The notes under the pieces were generated by a model that searched no databases, was not told where the DNA came from, and was given only the letters and a program-made list of their open reading frames with translations. The translations under genes and the position numbers were made by a program. From Lates calcarifer (taxonomy: Eukaryota; Chordata; Actinopteri; Centropomidae), in NCBI RefSeq assembly GCF_001640805.2, contig NC_066835.1:8550227-8614226 (forward strand): 64,000 nt of DNA. The letters run 5' to 3'. Below, one piece after another: positions 61,391 through 64,000 of the stretch (the first letter of the stretch is position 1; each line of letters opens with the position of its first letter).

Positions 61391-62697
61391 TTTTTGATTA
61401 AGGTTAAGTAAACACTGTAGTCATGAAACCAGTGTTTCGTGTTTGTAGAAGACAGCATGCCAGCTGTAATACTATAACAACTATGTGTTGCTAACAATGC
61501 TAACCACCTTTACTTGTCACAGAACACATAATTTACATGATCAAGGGATAATTTGTCAGGAAAATGCTTTTTGAGAGGAGAAAATAGCTGTCTAATACTG
61601 GTGTTTTGATGGTATGATCACACTCACAAGTATGTTTTATTAATAGCTCATGCGTGTCATACAAATCATTCATTCACTGGCAATTACAAGGCACTTCAAG
61701 CTGACTTTCATTGCATAAGAAGGCTCTGTAACCATCTCTCTTTTCTTCCCTCTTGCTCTCTTTCTTCTCTGCCTGTCCTCTTTCCTCTTTTGCCCTCCCC
61801 ATCTCTTTCTTTGTCTCTGTCTTTCCTCCTCTCTCTTCTCTGTGTCCCAGTGGGGTTTCTCCAGCAGCTGTCATGCAGTAGTGTGAGCATGAGGGGAGAT
61901 GATCTATGGGCTCCTACACTGGAGCAATTAGCCAAAAGAAATTCAGAATGGAGAGCAAGATACTGTAGAGAAATGGGAGGTGATGAAGAGGTTGAGACAG
62001 TGGAAAAAAACAGAACAAAAGAAATAGACAAAAGGGAGGTGGGGAGGATGGAAAACAGTGAGATGAAATCTAAAAAGAGGGATGAGAGGATGATTCAGAC
62101 TTTTCCTTGAGCAGAGGTTGAGGATGCAGAGGAAAGATAGTAGTAGCAGACAGATGATGTTCTCATAGAGGTAGTGGGGAAGAGGGTGGATGTGTGCAAA
62201 GGGTGAAAGAAATAAATGGATTGGGGAAAAGAGGGATGGTTTGATGGAATTCCAAGGGCAGAGAGGAAAGGAAGACTAATTAGGCGTAGAGATCCAAAAC
62301 GGTAGGAGGGACATAAAGAACAGCTGGGAGGGAATGAAGGAGGGAGTGAAGGTTGATAGGGGAGGCAGGGAAGGGAAGGAGTTACAGGGCAGAGGGCAGT
62401 GGGAGTGATTTATAGAAAAGAGAGATATAAGGAGAGAAGGAAGAAAGGGAATACAGGTAGGAAAATCACAGGGTGGGGGGAAGCAAGAGCAGGGGCGTGA
62501 TGCTGGTGCATTATCAAAGGAGGGAGGGAAGCAGCCAGGAAAAGTAGGACAGTATGAGGGAGGTATAGACGGACAGGGAGAGAAAAGGAAAAATAAGAGA
62601 ATTAGGCAGAGAGGACAAAGTGAAAAAAATAGGGTAAAGGTTAAGCAAATGGTAATTATTCTTTGTGTCAGCCTAAAACAAGTGTCAACCAATGATA

Positions 62698-62745
62698 GTA
62701 GCAGTGAAAAAAAATAAAATAATCATATTTTTTTTTCACTGCTAC
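62698..62745. repeat. 18-bp inverted repeat (hairpin)
   Basis: GTAGCAGTGAAAAAAAAT and ATTTTTTTTTCACTGCTAC are inverted copies flanking an AT-rich loop. Confidence 0.85.
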
Positions 62746-64000
62746 TTTTTTTTACACTGCAACTTATATATAAAATGGCAAAGACAACAACAATTACAGC
62801 TCTTAAAAACCTGGTTTCAGAATTTAATAATTAAATATTCAAGAGTAAATTAACACTAATCAAAGTTAAAATTATTGTTATCTTAAGAGGTTGTACTCAA
62901 AAACTTACCCAATCTGTTTCATAACGACCGTGTGCATACAGTTTGATTGGCATGTCAAATTATGTAGTCTGATGGCTGTCATCACATTTTAATCTAAATG
63001 TTCCAAATCCTGATTGGTCCATGGAAATCACCTTTTTCCAACTAAGTCCTGCCCACTTTAAAAAGCACACAAAAACACACATGCTGAAATTTTTCATGTG
63101 AAATAACCAATATTGTTCTAACTTTGGCAACAATTGTTGCATTCATGTTCATCTCTCATAGTAAGAAGTTGATTGAGAGGAGTTACAGGAGAGTTCAGCA
63201 TCAAACTTCATTGTCCTTTGTTTGTTTGTCTCCAGGGGTGGAAAATAACTGCAATGTTTTGCTAACCATGGTCCAGTCTCGTCACTTTCCAACAGCGTCT
63301 CACTGCAGCATCTAGACCACCCTGAAGAAGCGCTCTGTTCTAAACTCATGTCTTGCAAACCCAACAATGGCTGAAGCTCTTTGCACCACATTTGGCAGCA
63401 GAGAAAACTTACAAATAGCACCTTTACAGTGGACAGTGGTTACAAAGGCCATTTCAAAATTCTTGTTTTTCTTGATTACTGGATATGATTACAGCACTTT
63501 CTGCACATCAGGCGCAGGGGTGCAACATGCTGTAATAATAAAATCATTCAATATTTCTAAATTTACTTCATACCAGCCCAATTTTTCAAATTGTGGTTTT
63601 CACATATGAGACCATGTTGGTGTGTCAAAACAAATGCGCTATTGGTGTATGTTAGTGTACATAAATCTTTTGTGAACTAGGTTTAGGTTCAGTCACTATT
63701 ACACAGTAATCTGCGAGATGGAAACATATCTACACAAAATGTCACTCTGGTGCTTAATTCATTCCAGTGTATCTTATTAGAAAGCAGCAAGTTTTCAGAT
63801 GGGGACAGTGTCTTTTGCTTGAGTATCCGTGCATACTGTGTATTTTTGTATCACTACACAAGATATAAGTTACCTAACATCACATCTTGTCCATACCATA
63901 CACACTTACCTTGCACGCAAACAATATACAGCATATCTGTATCAGCAATTCTATTAACTTAACCAAAGTAATCCACTGTCAAACACAGTATAATGTGTAT

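Overview
The window is vertebrate nuclear DNA. It has long AT-rich introns, many CA/GT and GA microsatellites, and spliced exons with GT-AG junctions that encode recognisable vertebrate proteins. Teleost fish is the best fit: introns are short for these genes, two copies of an interspersed repeat of a type I associate with spiny-rayed fishes are present, and the protein divergence fits. The species cannot be named from sequence alone.

Four genes lie in the order plcl2 (+), tbc1d5 (-), satb1 (-), kcnh8 (+). This is the gene order I know for human 3p24 (PLCL2-TBC1D5-SATB1-KCNH8), so the block is conserved synteny. Positions 1-11,325 hold the 3' two-thirds of plcl2, a catalytically dead phospholipase C relative; its 5' end is outside the window. 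Positions 12,440-32,460 hold all of tbc1d5, a Rab7 GAP of the retromer/autophagy pathway, with 20 coding exons and candidate 5'UTR exons. plcl2 and tbc1d5 are convergent, and a long inverted-repeat element lies between their 3' ends. Positions about 34,700-47,900 hold satb1, a chromatin organiser with ULD, CUTL, two CUT domains and a degenerate homeodomain, in 10 coding exons. Positions 48,000-53,700 are intergenic and rich in palindromes and microsatellites. The first coding exon of kcnh8 (Elk-type voltage-gated K+ channel) is at 54,105-54,180, and the rest of the window to 64,000 is its first intron.

The genes are neighbours by ancestry, not an operon, and no shared pathway is evident. The main anomalies are as follows. 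Each of the three multi-exon genes carries one reading-frame break inside a conserved exon (plcl2 near 2118, tbc1d5 near 13,644, satb1 near 44,675). The tbc1d5 break lies downstream of a tandem acceptor that could compensate for it. The satb1 homeodomain has lost its recognition helix and follows a long, mostly charged insertion. Two copies of one repeat family lie 49 kb apart in opposite orientation. Several strong hairpin-forming inverted repeats occur. I found no CRISPR array, no tRNA or rRNA gene, no autonomous transposon ORF and no evident novel enzymatic system.
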